A stretch of 64,000 nucleotides of DNA from assembly GCA_021161465.1 (NCBI GenBank), contig JAGHAM010000004.1, positions 13,062-77,061 on the forward strand, in the 5' to 3' direction. Each line of letters starts with the position of its first letter. Positions within the stretch are counted from its first letter, which is position 1. The notes under the pieces are model-generated. The model was not told the origin of the DNA. It did no database searches and worked only from the letters and a program-made list of their open reading frames with translations. This DNA comes from Candidatus Iainarchaeum sp. Lineage in GTDB: Archaea; B1Sed10-29; WALL01; JAGHAM01. The position numbers and the translations under genes are program-made. This document shows positions 26,098 through 35,435 of this stretch, one piece after another.

Positions 26098-26757
26098 ATG
26101 GCTGATATAGATTTAGAGGCTGCGAAGGAGAGGATTAGGAAAGCAGCACGTGGTGAGCGTAGTGAAACCACTGTTAAGCTATGGTTCGATATCCTGCCCA
26201 AAGATGTTCAGGAAAAACTTAGGAAGGATGATGAAATAAGGGATCTCCTACCGAAGTTATTTGAGGCCAAGCCAAAGGCGAGGCGCAGGTCTCCAAAAAT
26301 CAAATTAGAGCCTGGCGAATTCTCATCGTTTATAGGTAAACATGCTGATGATATAGTGCAATCCTATGATGCTCTGGTTGAAAAGATAAAAGAGCGTGGT
26401 AGGGGCTACAAGTATCGGAAGCCAACATGGTCGGAGTTTATGGAAGAAATGGCCAATAGGGGTGTTCCTAAGGATGTACTTAGTCGTATGCAGAAGAGTT
26501 TCGGAAATCAGGAGAGGTATACCGGTAGGAAACTAAAGTTCATGTTCCAAAAATCCGCGGAAATCAGTGATGCTATACTGGAAGTAGCCTATAAACATGA
26601 GGCTAAGGACTTTAGGGTGGAAAGAATGTCATTGAGAGAACTATCAAGGCACCCCCGCATAAAAACAGATATCACTACGCTAAAAAGGAATCTAAGAAAG
26701 ATGAAAGAGGTTCCCGTTGTAAAGAAGTTTATACAACACCATAAATACAGAGTGTAA
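26098..26757 (+). CDS. hypothetical basic protein
   Basis: 219 residues, not recognised. Almost entirely helical and rich in Lys/Arg ('KAKARRRSPKIKL'-type segment near residue 60; ends 'KKFIQHHKYRV'). A GGAG ribosome site lies 8 bases before the ATG. Its composition is like that of the proteins at 48323 and 34224, though no clear shared motif can be traced. The 256 bases after it hold only a hairpin with a T-run. Confidence 0.5.
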   Translation: MADIDLEAAKERIRKAARGERSETTVKLWFDILPKDVQEKLRKDDEIRDLLPKLFEAKPKARRRSPKIKLEPGEFSSFIGKHADDIVQSYDALVEKIKERGRGYKYRKPTWSEFMEEMANRGVPKDVLSRMQKSFGNQERYTGRKLKFMFQKSAEISDAILEVAYKHEAKDFRVERMSLRELSRHPRIKTDITTLKRNLRKMKEVPVVKKFIQHHKYRV

Positions 26758-26833
26758 TTGTTCTGCTTATCTTCTAACTCTCTTCCTGTGCCCTAGACAT
26801 TTCTGTCATCAATACCCAACGTTCTTGATAGTT

Positions 26834-26862
26834 TTGAGAACTTCTTCTCAACGTGTTTTTAT
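26834..26862 (+). terminator. hairpin followed by T-run
   Basis: TTGAGAA (26834-26840) pairs with TTCTCAA (26845-26851) around a CTTC loop, followed shortly by TTTTT. It lies about 80 bases downstream of the 26098 gene and may end its transcript. The rest of 26758-27012 shows nothing recognisable. Confidence 0.35.
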
Positions 26863-27012
26863 CTATTCTTTGTATCTATATACGTGCTCTCTTGCTAATT
26901 CCTGGGATTCACAGGTTAGTATTACTGAGGCAGACATTTTAAGTTGGTAAATGAAAAATCTAAGAGGCTATCCCTTCAGATGCAAGGTAAAAGACTATTT
27001 GTTCATAAATTA

Positions 27013-27942
27013 TTAAGGCAGGCTTGAAAAGTTACCAATCCCTGTCTTATCCATCCCTTTCACAAGTTCAACTAGACTCTTAATATCCCTTTCAACCTCT
27101 TCTGGTTTTGGTTTGCCGGCACTGATTACCGTGTATTTTCCTATACCTCTATCCGTAAGCTTTAGCTTAAAGCTTCGATTCACTAATGGTAAAATTGTCC
27201 TTCTTGTTCTTGAATCTAAGTAGCCTTTACATTTCACTTCATCGTTTGTTAAGACTAAAACTCTTGAATCAAACTTTGCATCCCCCGTTTTAGCTTCATT
27301 AAATCCAGAAGGTTTCTTGATAAATGACTCTATTAATGGTTTTGGTTTCATGTGTATTAAGAAATCACCATCTGGTTCTTCGTCCTCCTCATACTTTGTT
27401 ACAAGTATAGATGTTTCATATATATCCATAAGCTCCCCATAAGATATCCTACAGGGAAGCCTGCACAGTATATTATAGTTATCTATCCTTCCAGTTAGGA
27501 TGTTAACACTTTCATCTTTGCCTTTAATCCTATCCCTCAAGCTTGATTTCTTTTTGTACACATATACTGTTCCACCAAAGTCTCTTGCAATCCTAATCAA
27601 TCTTTTTATGACCCTCCAATCATTTTCAATGCCTACGGTAAGAGTCCATGGGAAAACGATAATGAGTATTGATAAGAGTAACAACCAAAAAACAATCTGT
27701 AGGCCTTCATTGCTCAAAAGTTTTGAACCATGAGCTATACTGTTGTAAACTACTAGAGACCCGAAGGAAACCAAAAAAATGAAAATCAGCGTAAGCTTTA
27801 TTCTTGATTTCATTTTTTCTTTCTTTGAAACAGTTCTAAATACGTAGTCGCCTCTAAGGTCATATAATTTTGAGTCATCTGGAATCTCTATATAAACATT
27901 CCCAGCTAATACTCTCTTCATGGAATAATAGGAAACGTCCAT
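27013..27942 (-). CDS. hypothetical protein with two membrane segments
   Basis: 309 residues, not recognised. Two adjacent hydrophobic segments ('LTLIFIFLVSFGSLVV' and 'IVFWLLLLSILIIVFPWTL', about 50-100) divide a short N-terminal part from a large soluble domain of about 200 residues. The gene follows the stop of the upstream gene 27951-28739 by 8 bases, so the two form an operon. An internal Met at 27921 is an alternative start. Confidence 0.55.
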   Translation of the reverse strand: MDVSYYSMKRVLAGNVYIEIPDDSKLYDLRGDYVFRTVSKKEKMKSRIKLTLIFIFLVSFGSLVVYNSIAHGSKLLSNEGLQIVFWLLLLSILIIVFPWTLTVGIENDWRVIKRLIRIARDFGGTVYVYKKKSSLRDRIKGKDESVNILTGRIDNYNILCRLPCRISYGELMDIYETSILVTKYEEDEEPDGDFLIHMKPKPLIESFIKKPSGFNEAKTGDAKFDSRVLVLTNDEVKCKGYLDSRTRRTILPLVNRSFKLKLTDRGIGKYTVISAGKPKPEEVERDIKSLVELVKGMDKTGIGNFSSLP

Positions 27943-27950
27943 ACTTTAAA

Positions 27951-28739
27951 TTATTTAGTCCTCTTTCCAACATTTTTAATGGTTTCGAAAGCCCTGTTTG
28001 CGAATTCATCGCTTACCTGAATCCAGTGTGTTAGCCACTCACCAACACTCATAGCTGGCTGGACTACAGTTTTAACAGCTTTGCTACTGTTTATGCCTTT
28101 AATAGTTTTGGCTGTTTTTGATATCTCTCCACCACGCGAGGCAACCCTCCCTGTAGCAGACAATCCTCTTGCTGATACTCCCTGACCTTTAACCAAAGCG
28201 CCTTGTGTTTTTGCTAGAGCACTTTCAGTCCTAACAGCAAGGCCTTCAACTCTGGTTACCATACCCTGAAGTCTTGCCAGCCTTGTTATAACAGCAAGGC
28301 CACCAAGGATAGGAAGTAGTTCAGTCACAAGTATAAACCCATCTATGCCGTCAGCCGTGTTTTCGTTTCCATGGTAAAATTCAACCGAGCGCCAGAGCAG
28401 GTATGCAATACCTGACGCGCTGAGTAAGATTGTGCCTACCATTATTACTTGCTCATCTTCCAGAAAACTTGCCCAGACTAAAACAAAGGCGCCAGAAACA
28501 GCTAAAGTAGTCATAGCCTTGTATGGCTCATAAAGTGATTCTTTCAAGAAATTTCCCATGCGGTGCAGTTTAAAGACAACTCGTAATGCACCAAGAACAA
28601 GCATTAAAATCCTGCTGATAGTCCTCAAGGGGTGTCTTATCACCCAGAAGATACCCTTAACTAGCTCAATGAGGGACTTCCCCCATCCTTTAAAGACGCG
28701 AACCACGCCACGCGCGAATCGCCCCAAAACTTTTTGCAT
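27951..28739 (-). CDS. hypothetical membrane protein
   Basis: 262 residues, not recognised. A basic N-terminus ('RFARGVVRVFKGWGK') is followed by three or four hydrophobic segments and, at about 165-215, a soluble stretch of near-repeats ('AKTQGALVKGQGVSARGLSATGRV'). First gene of a two-gene operon with 27013-27942; both are membrane proteins, so they may form one complex. Confidence 0.5.
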   Translation of the reverse strand: MQKVLGRFARGVVRVFKGWGKSLIELVKGIFWVIRHPLRTISRILMLVLGALRVVFKLHRMGNFLKESLYEPYKAMTTLAVSGAFVLVWASFLEDEQVIMVGTILLSASGIAYLLWRSVEFYHGNENTADGIDGFILVTELLPILGGLAVITRLARLQGMVTRVEGLAVRTESALAKTQGALVKGQGVSARGLSATGRVASRGGEISKTAKTIKGINSSKAVKTVVQPAMSVGEWLTHWIQVSDEFANRAFETIKNVGKRTK

Positions 28740-28953
28740 TCAATATTATTGCATAGTTTGCCTATAAAAAGATTATCTCCGTTGAGAGGAATCATCGAAG
28801 TAGGCTTATAAGGACCATGAGAAACTGCAACATTGACGGAAGATTTATATTGTTACATAAAATAGGACTTGATCTAAGTTGAGGGCGTAGATCTTCACGT
28901 GCGTGAGTAGGTTCCTTCTCTATTAAATTCAACTTCGAATAAAATTAGGGTAT
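28740..28953. other. intergenic region with a possible structured leader
   Basis: Between divergent genes. A TATA-like GATTTATATTG (about 28841-28851) points right. Downstream, AAGTTGA (28877-28883) and TCAACTT (about 28930-28936) form an inverted repeat that encloses a smaller hairpin (TTCACG/CGTGAG). It could be a structured 5' leader of the 28954 gene or a small RNA. No C/D boxes in the right order are present. Confidence 0.25.
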
Positions 28954-29580
28954 ATGTCTTCCAGTATCCGTTCTGAAAAACGAAGAAGATTTGAATTTGC
29001 CAGTTTCCTGTTCTTCTTTCTCTCTAGTGCTTTATTGGCGATGCCAGTATACCCTATATCCCACGAGCTCGGTCACTACATAATTGCTTGCTCGTTCGAT
29101 TGTTCCAAGGTTGAAAAGTTGAACATACTTTTAACATGGAATTCGCTCTTTACACCAAGAGGCAATATGTATGTTAAATTCAGGGAGGATTATCCTTTTG
29201 GGTATCCCACATGGCAATCGATTTTAATAGCAATAGGGGGATTCTTAGCAGAAGCAACGGTGATACTCTTAGGTTCGCTTGCTTTTCTGCTCATTCGAAA
29301 TTTCAGACTCCGTCAGTTTTTATTTGGCTTCATCTTCTGGGGAATGCTTGAGACCACCTTGGTTTCTCCTTTGACACTCCCAAGTGCATTAGTGGATTTT
29401 GCTGTGGTGCTTAAGACAGATTTTGGTCTTAGTGGGATTACCCTCTCTGGAGCATTATTACTTATCTTCACGGCTATACTAGTTCTCTGGCTTATACTTG
29501 CAGTTAGGTTGATAGAGAAAACTAAGCTTGAGCCATTAGCGACTTTGCTGTCAAAAATAAAGAAGAAAGCACGTTGGTAG
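28954..29580 (+). CDS. membrane zinc metalloprotein, M50-like
   Basis: 208 residues. The first membrane segment carries 'ISHELGHYII', the HExxH zinc site (H37, E38, H41), as in intramembrane M50/site-2 type proteases and related families. Three more hydrophobic segments follow ('ILIAIGGFLAEATVILLGSLAFLLI', 'FLFGFIFWGMLETTLV', 'LIFTAILVLWLILAVRLI'). The second M50 motif (NxxPxxxLDG) is not seen, so protease activity is uncertain. Confidence 0.6.
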   Translation: MSSSIRSEKRRRFEFASFLFFFLSSALLAMPVYPISHELGHYIIACSFDCSKVEKLNILLTWNSLFTPRGNMYVKFREDYPFGYPTWQSILIAIGGFLAEATVILLGSLAFLLIRNFRLRQFLFGFIFWGMLETTLVSPLTLPSALVDFAVVLKTDFGLSGITLSGALLLIFTAILVLWLILAVRLIEKTKLEPLATLLSKIKKKARW

Positions 29581-29620
29581 TACTGTGTCAAATCTATCCT
29601 GCAGTACCATTTGAGACTTT

Positions 29621-31111
29621 CTAGTTTCCTTTCATTTCCCACAGCTTCGTGCAGATGTCTTGAACCTTGACGCGCACTTGTTCAGTGGAGTCGCGCATGC
29701 GGATTGTTACCGTGTTATCCTTTAAAGTGTCAAAGTCGATGGTTATGCCAAATGGAACCCCTATCTCGTCAGCTCGCGCGTATCTCCTGCCAATGCTACC
29801 CGTGCCATCGTAAAACACTCTGAACCCAACACTACCGAGCATATTGTAAACTTCCCTGGCCTTTTCTGGCAATCCGCCCTTATTGACTAGTGGATAGACG
29901 CTAACGTCATATGGCGCTACAACACTTGGTAGCTTAAGGTAATTATATTTGTGCTTCTCATCTGGCTCTGCGAGGGAGTTGTCTAAAATCAAGAAAACAT
30001 TTCTGTCGACACCAAAAGAAAGTTCCAACACGTGTGGCAGGCACTTTTGGCCATCTCCATAACTAACTTCCATAGTTTCGCCAGTGATCTCCTGATGGCC
30101 TTTTAAATCGTGGTCAGTCCTATAATGGAACCCAGCAACCTCAACCCACTTGTCTAGTGACGGCGAGTAGCACTCAAGGTCGATGTGATACTTGTTGTAA
30201 AATGCTTTCTCTTTCTCACTGAGCTGGTGAAGTCTGAAGTTGTCCTTATTGAAACCCATGGACTCCATAAACTGGCACATTTTGGCTAGATGGAACACAA
30301 AGAAAGGTTCCATCCCAAGCTTCTTGGTAGCTTCCTTTCCAGTTATCATTATAGGATTCTTTGTCCCTTCCAGTAAGATGTTCATCTCCTGTTTCTCCAC
30401 ATGGTCAAAAGGAACTTCTGGTAACTTGTCAGGGTCGAAGAAGATTTGTAGTTCAGCCTGGGTGAATTCCCTGGCGCGCAACACCCCCTGCCTTGGACTT
30501 ATCTCATTCCTGTAAGCCCTGCCAACCACGGCAAGGCCTAGGGGCAGCCTCTGGCGGTTCACCCTGAACTCGCGCTTGAATGCGGCATATGCTCCCTGGG
30601 CAGTTTCAGGTCTAAGATATGCAGTAACTATGTCATCTCCAGTTCCAACCTGAACTGGGAACATCAGCGTAAAAGTTTTTATCTCCTTGAACTCTCCCCC
30701 ACATTTTGGGCAACGGATGTTGTGCTTTTTTATGAGCTTGCTAAGTTCTTCGGCAGTGACGCCTTCAAAGGTTTCGTGAAGCACATCCTCAACTATATGG
30801 TCGGCCCGCACGCGCTCACCGCATTTAGAACACTCAGCCACCGGGTCGAAGAAATGTTCTAAATGACCACTGCCCTTAAAAACCTTTTCAGGCATTATGG
30901 TGGTTGGTTCTATCTCATGGAAATTGTCGTTTAGAGCAAGGAAAAAAGTTCTCCAGTAGTTCTCCCATCTATGCTTTATCTCACTCCCAATACTGCCGTA
31001 ATCATAAAATCCGGATATGTTGCCATGGAATTCACTATTTGGGTAAATTACTCCTCTTTGTAGCAGGATTTTGTTCAGAAGCTCAATGCGATTTATGTCC
31101 TTGTTGGGCAT
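29621..31111 (-). CDS. glyS: glycyl-tRNA synthetase, archaeal/eukaryotic class II
   Basis: 496 residues, shorter than the 550-570 common for this form. It charges tRNA-Gly. Seen: a Cys4 zinc site in an insertion ('CSKCGERV' and 'CPKCGGEF'), motif 2 'GRAYRNEISPRQGVLRAREFTQAE', and motif 3 'HVLELSFGVDRNVFLIL'; the anticodon-binding domain follows ('VVAPYDVSVYPLV'). The N-terminal 'NKILLQRGVIYPNSEFHGNISG' is typical. A minus-strand TATA box about 30 bases upstream fits a leaderless start. Confidence 0.95.
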   Translation of the reverse strand: MPNKDINRIELLNKILLQRGVIYPNSEFHGNISGFYDYGSIGSEIKHRWENYWRTFFLALNDNFHEIEPTTIMPEKVFKGSGHLEHFFDPVAECSKCGERVRADHIVEDVLHETFEGVTAEELSKLIKKHNIRCPKCGGEFKEIKTFTLMFPVQVGTGDDIVTAYLRPETAQGAYAAFKREFRVNRQRLPLGLAVVGRAYRNEISPRQGVLRAREFTQAELQIFFDPDKLPEVPFDHVEKQEMNILLEGTKNPIMITGKEATKKLGMEPFFVFHLAKMCQFMESMGFNKDNFRLHQLSEKEKAFYNKYHIDLECYSPSLDKWVEVAGFHYRTDHDLKGHQEITGETMEVSYGDGQKCLPHVLELSFGVDRNVFLILDNSLAEPDEKHKYNYLKLPSVVAPYDVSVYPLVNKGGLPEKAREVYNMLGSVGFRVFYDGTGSIGRRYARADEIGVPFGITIDFDTLKDNTVTIRMRDSTEQVRVKVQDICTKLWEMKGN

Positions 31112-31260
31112 GAAAACCCCCTGCTTAGAATAAGGAAGGAGAATTATTTAAGGATGGTGGTGGAGTTAGAAGTGTTGGATAATCATTTTATCAATACTAT
31201 ACTTAGATGGGATATCCTAATTCATATAGAAGTCGCGAATATAGATGAGCACATCTAATC

Positions 31261-32160
31261 CTATTTAATTCGTCGTTCAGATTTGGTGCTCCTATTCTTC
31301 AGGATAATAATAATTATTACTATAATCAATACTAGGAATGCAAGTGAGAACAAGATACCAATCACTAGGACATATACCCAAATACCCGAGAGCCAGTCGT
31401 TGTTGGTTGTTACATCATTTGGCATTGGTTTTTCAGGATACCAGCCACTGTTTGAGTAATCCTCCTCAGACCAACTACTGCTGGAATATGTGTCATACGA
31501 ATCATTAACAATACTGTACTCAACTCTATCTATGTACAAGGGTTTTCCCATAGAATGTATTCCCTTGCAAGATCCTTGTGCGTTTGAGAAGGTATCCCAA
31601 TGGTCTGTCCCACCTCCAAGCCAAAATCGAAATCCACCATAGTAATCAGTAAAATCAGATTCTAAACTTACATTTTCTACTTCTCCATCAATACTTATAC
31701 ATCCCACACCCTTACTAATCCATACCCTAATATCATAAGTTCTCCCTGTTTCAATCTCTTCATAAGCGGTATACCTTGTCTTATATCGATTTCCAGCTCC
31801 ATCATAGAAACCAGCCCTGATGCCATTTTCACTTACGCTGTCTGTGTCCCAGCTATATTGCATGAACACTTCTTTTCCATTTCTTCCTAGCAAACCAAAT
31901 TTGGCTGATGTAGCATATACTTCTGGGGTAGAGTTATCCACTTTGAAGGAGAAAGAAAATGAGGGTTCGTTTGTTTGAATCATATTTACTGGTGGCACAT
32001 ATGCTTGAATGTTATATGGGGCCCTTGTACACTTCCAGTTCCAGTTATACTGTTTATATCCTACCTTAACCCAATTATATTCGGATGTATTGCCTTTTAG
32101 GACTGCAGCATAGCTAGTTGCTACCAGAAATATTGCAAGGAGAAAGGCAAGCTTTTTCAC
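31261..32160 (-). CDS. secreted or surface protein with C-terminal membrane anchor
   Basis: 299 residues, not recognised by family. Signal peptide ('LAFLLAIFLVATSYAA'), an outer domain of about 210 residues rich in Trp and Tyr with a lectin-like beta pattern ('FSFSFKVDNSTPEVYATSAKFGLLG', 'GGFRFWLGGGTDHWDTFSN'), a Ser/Asn-rich stalk, and a C-terminal membrane segment ('VYVLVIGILFSLAFLVLIIVIIII') with a short basic tail. Three Cys. Divergent from the lipoprotein gene at 32295. The same signal-ectodomain-anchor plan recurs in 52400-54169. Confidence 0.6.
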   Translation of the reverse strand: MKKLAFLLAIFLVATSYAAVLKGNTSEYNWVKVGYKQYNWNWKCTRAPYNIQAYVPPVNMIQTNEPSFSFSFKVDNSTPEVYATSAKFGLLGRNGKEVFMQYSWDTDSVSENGIRAGFYDGAGNRYKTRYTAYEEIETGRTYDIRVWISKGVGCISIDGEVENVSLESDFTDYYGGFRFWLGGGTDHWDTFSNAQGSCKGIHSMGKPLYIDRVEYSIVNDSYDTYSSSSWSEEDYSNSGWYPEKPMPNDVTTNNDWLSGIWVYVLVIGILFSLAFLVLIIVIIIIILKNRSTKSERRIK

Positions 32161-32294
32161 CAGTTAAAAAATAACAATACAATATTTAAACTTTCCCCTT
32201 TTATCCTTTGATGGATGATAGTTCTAACTACAAATAAGTGGAAACAGTTAAAAAGCTTGCTCTACATAACCCCTGCACTATAAAGGGGATAAAA

Positions 32295-34181
32295 ATGCGA
32301 GTTAGTGTTGTTGCTATTCTTATGATTTTTTTTGCTGTCATTATGGCAGGTTGTGTTAACGACAATGGAGGAAGTACTGTAGGAAATAATGTTTCATGCG
32401 ACCCTCCATTGAGAGTAATTGGCGGCCATTGCTGCCTTGACCAGGATAACGATGGTGTGTGTGATACCAATATTTCCAATCCTGTAAGCACACCTGTTGC
32501 CAATGAGAGTCCTATCAGCAATGGAAGCGCCCCTAATGTAACCCAACCAGTTGAAAACCATACAGGAAACCAGACAATTAATGGAACAGGCCCTGGGAAC
32601 AATACACACCAGCCAAATGGGACAGTTCCATCTGTTGCAAATAACACTGGGAATGAATCGAATGCGAGTATCAATGGAACTATAGGGAATACAACAAATG
32701 GAACGAGTGCACAAGAAACGCCAGCATTCAGCGTTCGATGCCATCTACCTTATATAACTGATAATGATGGCTGCTGCCTGGATGCAAATGAGGATGGAGC
32801 CTGTGACGAGATAGAAGATGCTGCACCATGTGGAGATGGTGTCTGCACTGAAGATGAGATGGATAGTTGCTGTACTGATTGTGGTTGCCCTGAAAACCAA
32901 ACATGTATAGATGATGAGTGCATATCCACCATTAATATATCAGTAACTGCCATCAATCTCTTCAAGACTCCAAAAATACCACCTAGTTTTTGTGGAGATG
33001 GCATCTGTGGCAGTGGGGAGACGACAGATAATTGCTGCACTGACTGTGGGTGCCCAACAGGTATGTTCTGCAGCAGTGATGGTTGTAAAGTTTTCACCAT
33101 CCCCAACCAAATACACGGATTCATCCCCTTAGGCCCGACAAACACGACAAACGACACGGGAACTCCATGGATTGTTGTTACGATTGATGAAATACAGATG
33201 CACACATCTGGTGATGGCAGTGGTCCAGGGGAGTTGATGTTCTACAGCCAGACGAAGAGTGGTAATGTTACCCAACTAGTGAAATGGCCAGTTGGTGGTT
33301 ATAAAGCCATCTGGAAGGACAGTGTTCTCCTTGCCGGGAAGAGAGAAGCAGTTCCTCTTTTTGCACTTCCGGAGGCAAGCATGGGTGATTCACTTGATAT
33401 ACACATGTTGTTTGGAGAATCAGATTTGCCTAGCGTTTTGCCATTTATTGGCTGCGACCTTACTATCCCTCAGGTAAAATCTTTGTTCCATCTAAGTGAT
33501 TGCAATAAGGATTCTGATGACCCCATATGGGTCGTGCTGCTTTCCAACACAATATTCAAGCCATTCCTTGCCTTGGTGGATGCGATAGGTGGTAACCACT
33601 GCCACACAAATGATTTCCTTGGTGAGTTGCACACTACAGTTACTAGCCCAAGTTGGAGCATTGGTCAGCAACATGTTGATATGAATGATCTTTCAGTCAA
33701 TTATACCATCAGGCGGGTGTATGTGCACCCAGATGATAAATTGACACTTAAACTTAAAGGTGTGAAGATAATTGATGATGCTGATAGTGGCAATAATCCC
33801 GGCGAAATCTTAGGATGGGGCCGTTTCGCTTCTGCCCTCACTGCAAGCTCCTTTGGAACAGGCATGTACGAAGACTATCAGAAAATCTTCGACTTGGGGC
33901 AACGTCAGGTGGAAGGTCCGGCTAATCTGAATGTGGACTTATCTGGGGATAGCTATACAGCTGTGGGCAAACCATTCCTGTATGCAGAACTAGACCTGTT
34001 TGACAGAGATTCTAGATGTTCCCAACCAAATGGCATGAAGTACACTTGCTATTACTCACCGAAGGTGGAGGAAGTTGGTATAACAAGCTTGTTGCTATTC
34101 CAGAATGATAGTTCAGGTGAATTCACCATTGATAGTGGTGGGGTTGGAAGCGCTGAGACGACTTGGGAACTGAGCAAATAA
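32295..34181 (+). CDS. lipoprotein with Asn/Gly/Thr-rich stalk and Cys-rich repeats
   Basis: 628 residues from ATG 32295; an in-frame start at 32238 would hide the signal peptide. Lipobox 'FAVIMAGC'. Then 'CCLDQDNDGVCD' (EF-hand-like), a stalk of about 80 residues dense in N-x-S/T sites, a second 'CCLDANEDGACD', two 'CGDGxC ... CCTDCGCP' repeats, and a 380-residue beta-rich domain starting about 'NTTNDTGTPWIVVTIDEIQM'. The stalk suggests heavy N-glycosylation. Cell-surface role inferred. Confidence 0.65.
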   Translation: MRVSVVAILMIFFAVIMAGCVNDNGGSTVGNNVSCDPPLRVIGGHCCLDQDNDGVCDTNISNPVSTPVANESPISNGSAPNVTQPVENHTGNQTINGTGPGNNTHQPNGTVPSVANNTGNESNASINGTIGNTTNGTSAQETPAFSVRCHLPYITDNDGCCLDANEDGACDEIEDAAPCGDGVCTEDEMDSCCTDCGCPENQTCIDDECISTINISVTAINLFKTPKIPPSFCGDGICGSGETTDNCCTDCGCPTGMFCSSDGCKVFTIPNQIHGFIPLGPTNTTNDTGTPWIVVTIDEIQMHTSGDGSGPGELMFYSQTKSGNVTQLVKWPVGGYKAIWKDSVLLAGKREAVPLFALPEASMGDSLDIHMLFGESDLPSVLPFIGCDLTIPQVKSLFHLSDCNKDSDDPIWVVLLSNTIFKPFLALVDAIGGNHCHTNDFLGELHTTVTSPSWSIGQQHVDMNDLSVNYTIRRVYVHPDDKLTLKLKGVKIIDDADSGNNPGEILGWGRFASALTASSFGTGMYEDYQKIFDLGQRQVEGPANLNVDLSGDSYTAVGKPFLYAELDLFDRDSRCSQPNGMKYTCYYSPKVEEVGITSLLLFQNDSSGEFTIDSGGVGSAETTWELSK

Positions 34182-34223
34182 AACCAATGTGGAGGATGGG
34201 GGGCAAACGTAGTGTTTTGGGAA

Positions 34224-35336
34224 CTACCTTCCCCTCCCTTTATTTTTAATCAAGGCGCGGTAAACCTGACTTAGCTTCAAGGGCCTTCCAGCTATTGGAT
34301 TCTCCCTATGAACCTTATACTTTTTCGATAGCCTCTCAAGCTCTGGGATTTCAAAACCTTGCGCGGTTGTACCCTCAAGTATTAATTTTCCAGTGTTTAC
34401 GTTTATTTTTCCAAGAAGCCATCCATCGATATGTATTTCGGCCTCAATACTGTCTGCTAGGTCTTTGTAATCTTTAATATTCCTGATGCTGTCTTCAGTC
34501 CCGGCACTGAAGAGCTCCACTTTCCCATACCTCTCTAACGCTGGCTTTATATCATCAAAGAATATTTTGGATACTCCTCTTGCATGCTTTTTAAGCTCTT
34601 TCATTGTTTCGTTATGGCTTTTCTTGGCTTCCTCAACGTCTGGAAGGTTAAATAGTTCAATCCCTCTTACCTCAGTTGGGTACTCCTCAATTCTCTTTAC
34701 CCTGCCCCTTTTGGTTGATATGGCTGTTTTCCTCATAGTTATAGATGAATCTTCTCCGATGGGCCAGAAGTCCGGTACCCCTTCAAGCTCGCGCATTCTT
34801 CTCTGCAGTTTTGTAAGTGCTTTCTCAAGTTTTTTGCTTCCCTTATACTTCTTGAACAAAGGGTAGTTGTGTTTTGTAACCGCTGCAAGATAAGCTATTG
34901 GCCTTAACTCTTTTTTTATCTCTTTTATCTCGTTTATGAGACTCTTCTCTAGTTCTTTGTCTCTTGGTTTTGGTAGGAAACTACCTTCGGTGTAGAGCCA
35001 GAGGCGAGGGTTAGTTGGCGAGAATGAGAAGACTTTCCTAACTTTTGATTCCCAGCTGCGTTTCTTTTTATTTATGTATTCCAAGCTGAAAAGAGATAAA
35101 TCCAAGTCATGGTGCTCTATTGGCTCTTTCAGCGTTTCAATGGTTACCATCCTGTGCGTGGCTTTCTTTGCTTCTTTCAGTACATCTGGAGAGAGCTCTT
35201 TCTTGTTCTCTTCAATTGCCTTCTTAATTATCCCAACCCTATAATGGCTAATAGTGTACCTATTCTTGTCCCAAAGATGCTCTAAAGACTTCTCATGGGT
35301 CTTTAGCTTCTTATGGACTTCACGCCTGTAAGCCAT
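34224..35336 (-). CDS. hypothetical basic protein
   Basis: 370 residues, not recognised. Lys/Arg-rich and helical in the N-terminal half, with 'PWRL-like' aromatic patches ('SPTNPRLWLYTEGSF'). The C-terminal part has a mixed pattern ('EIHIDGWLLGKINVNTGKLILEGT') resembling a small beta domain. It ends 'YRALIKNKGRGR'. No signal peptide. Convergent with the lipoprotein gene upstream. Confidence 0.5.
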   Translation of the reverse strand: MAYRREVHKKLKTHEKSLEHLWDKNRYTISHYRVGIIKKAIEENKKELSPDVLKEAKKATHRMVTIETLKEPIEHHDLDLSLFSLEYINKKKRSWESKVRKVFSFSPTNPRLWLYTEGSFLPKPRDKELEKSLINEIKEIKKELRPIAYLAAVTKHNYPLFKKYKGSKKLEKALTKLQRRMRELEGVPDFWPIGEDSSITMRKTAISTKRGRVKRIEEYPTEVRGIELFNLPDVEEAKKSHNETMKELKKHARGVSKIFFDDIKPALERYGKVELFSAGTEDSIRNIKDYKDLADSIEAEIHIDGWLLGKINVNTGKLILEGTTAQGFEIPELERLSKKYKVHRENPIAGRPLKLSQVYRALIKNKGRGR

Positions 35337-35435
35337 GTATATATTTTTGCATACTTCTTTTAAACTACTTTCTCCGCTGCAAGTTTATGGGCCACATAAA
35401 AATTTAAATACGCCTTTATGCATAAGTGGAATTCC

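Noticed and set aside
26758-27012. Small RNA in the 255-base gap
   Set aside because: Apart from the T-run hairpin, only a lone TGATGA-like sequence on the minus strand, without a matching D box.
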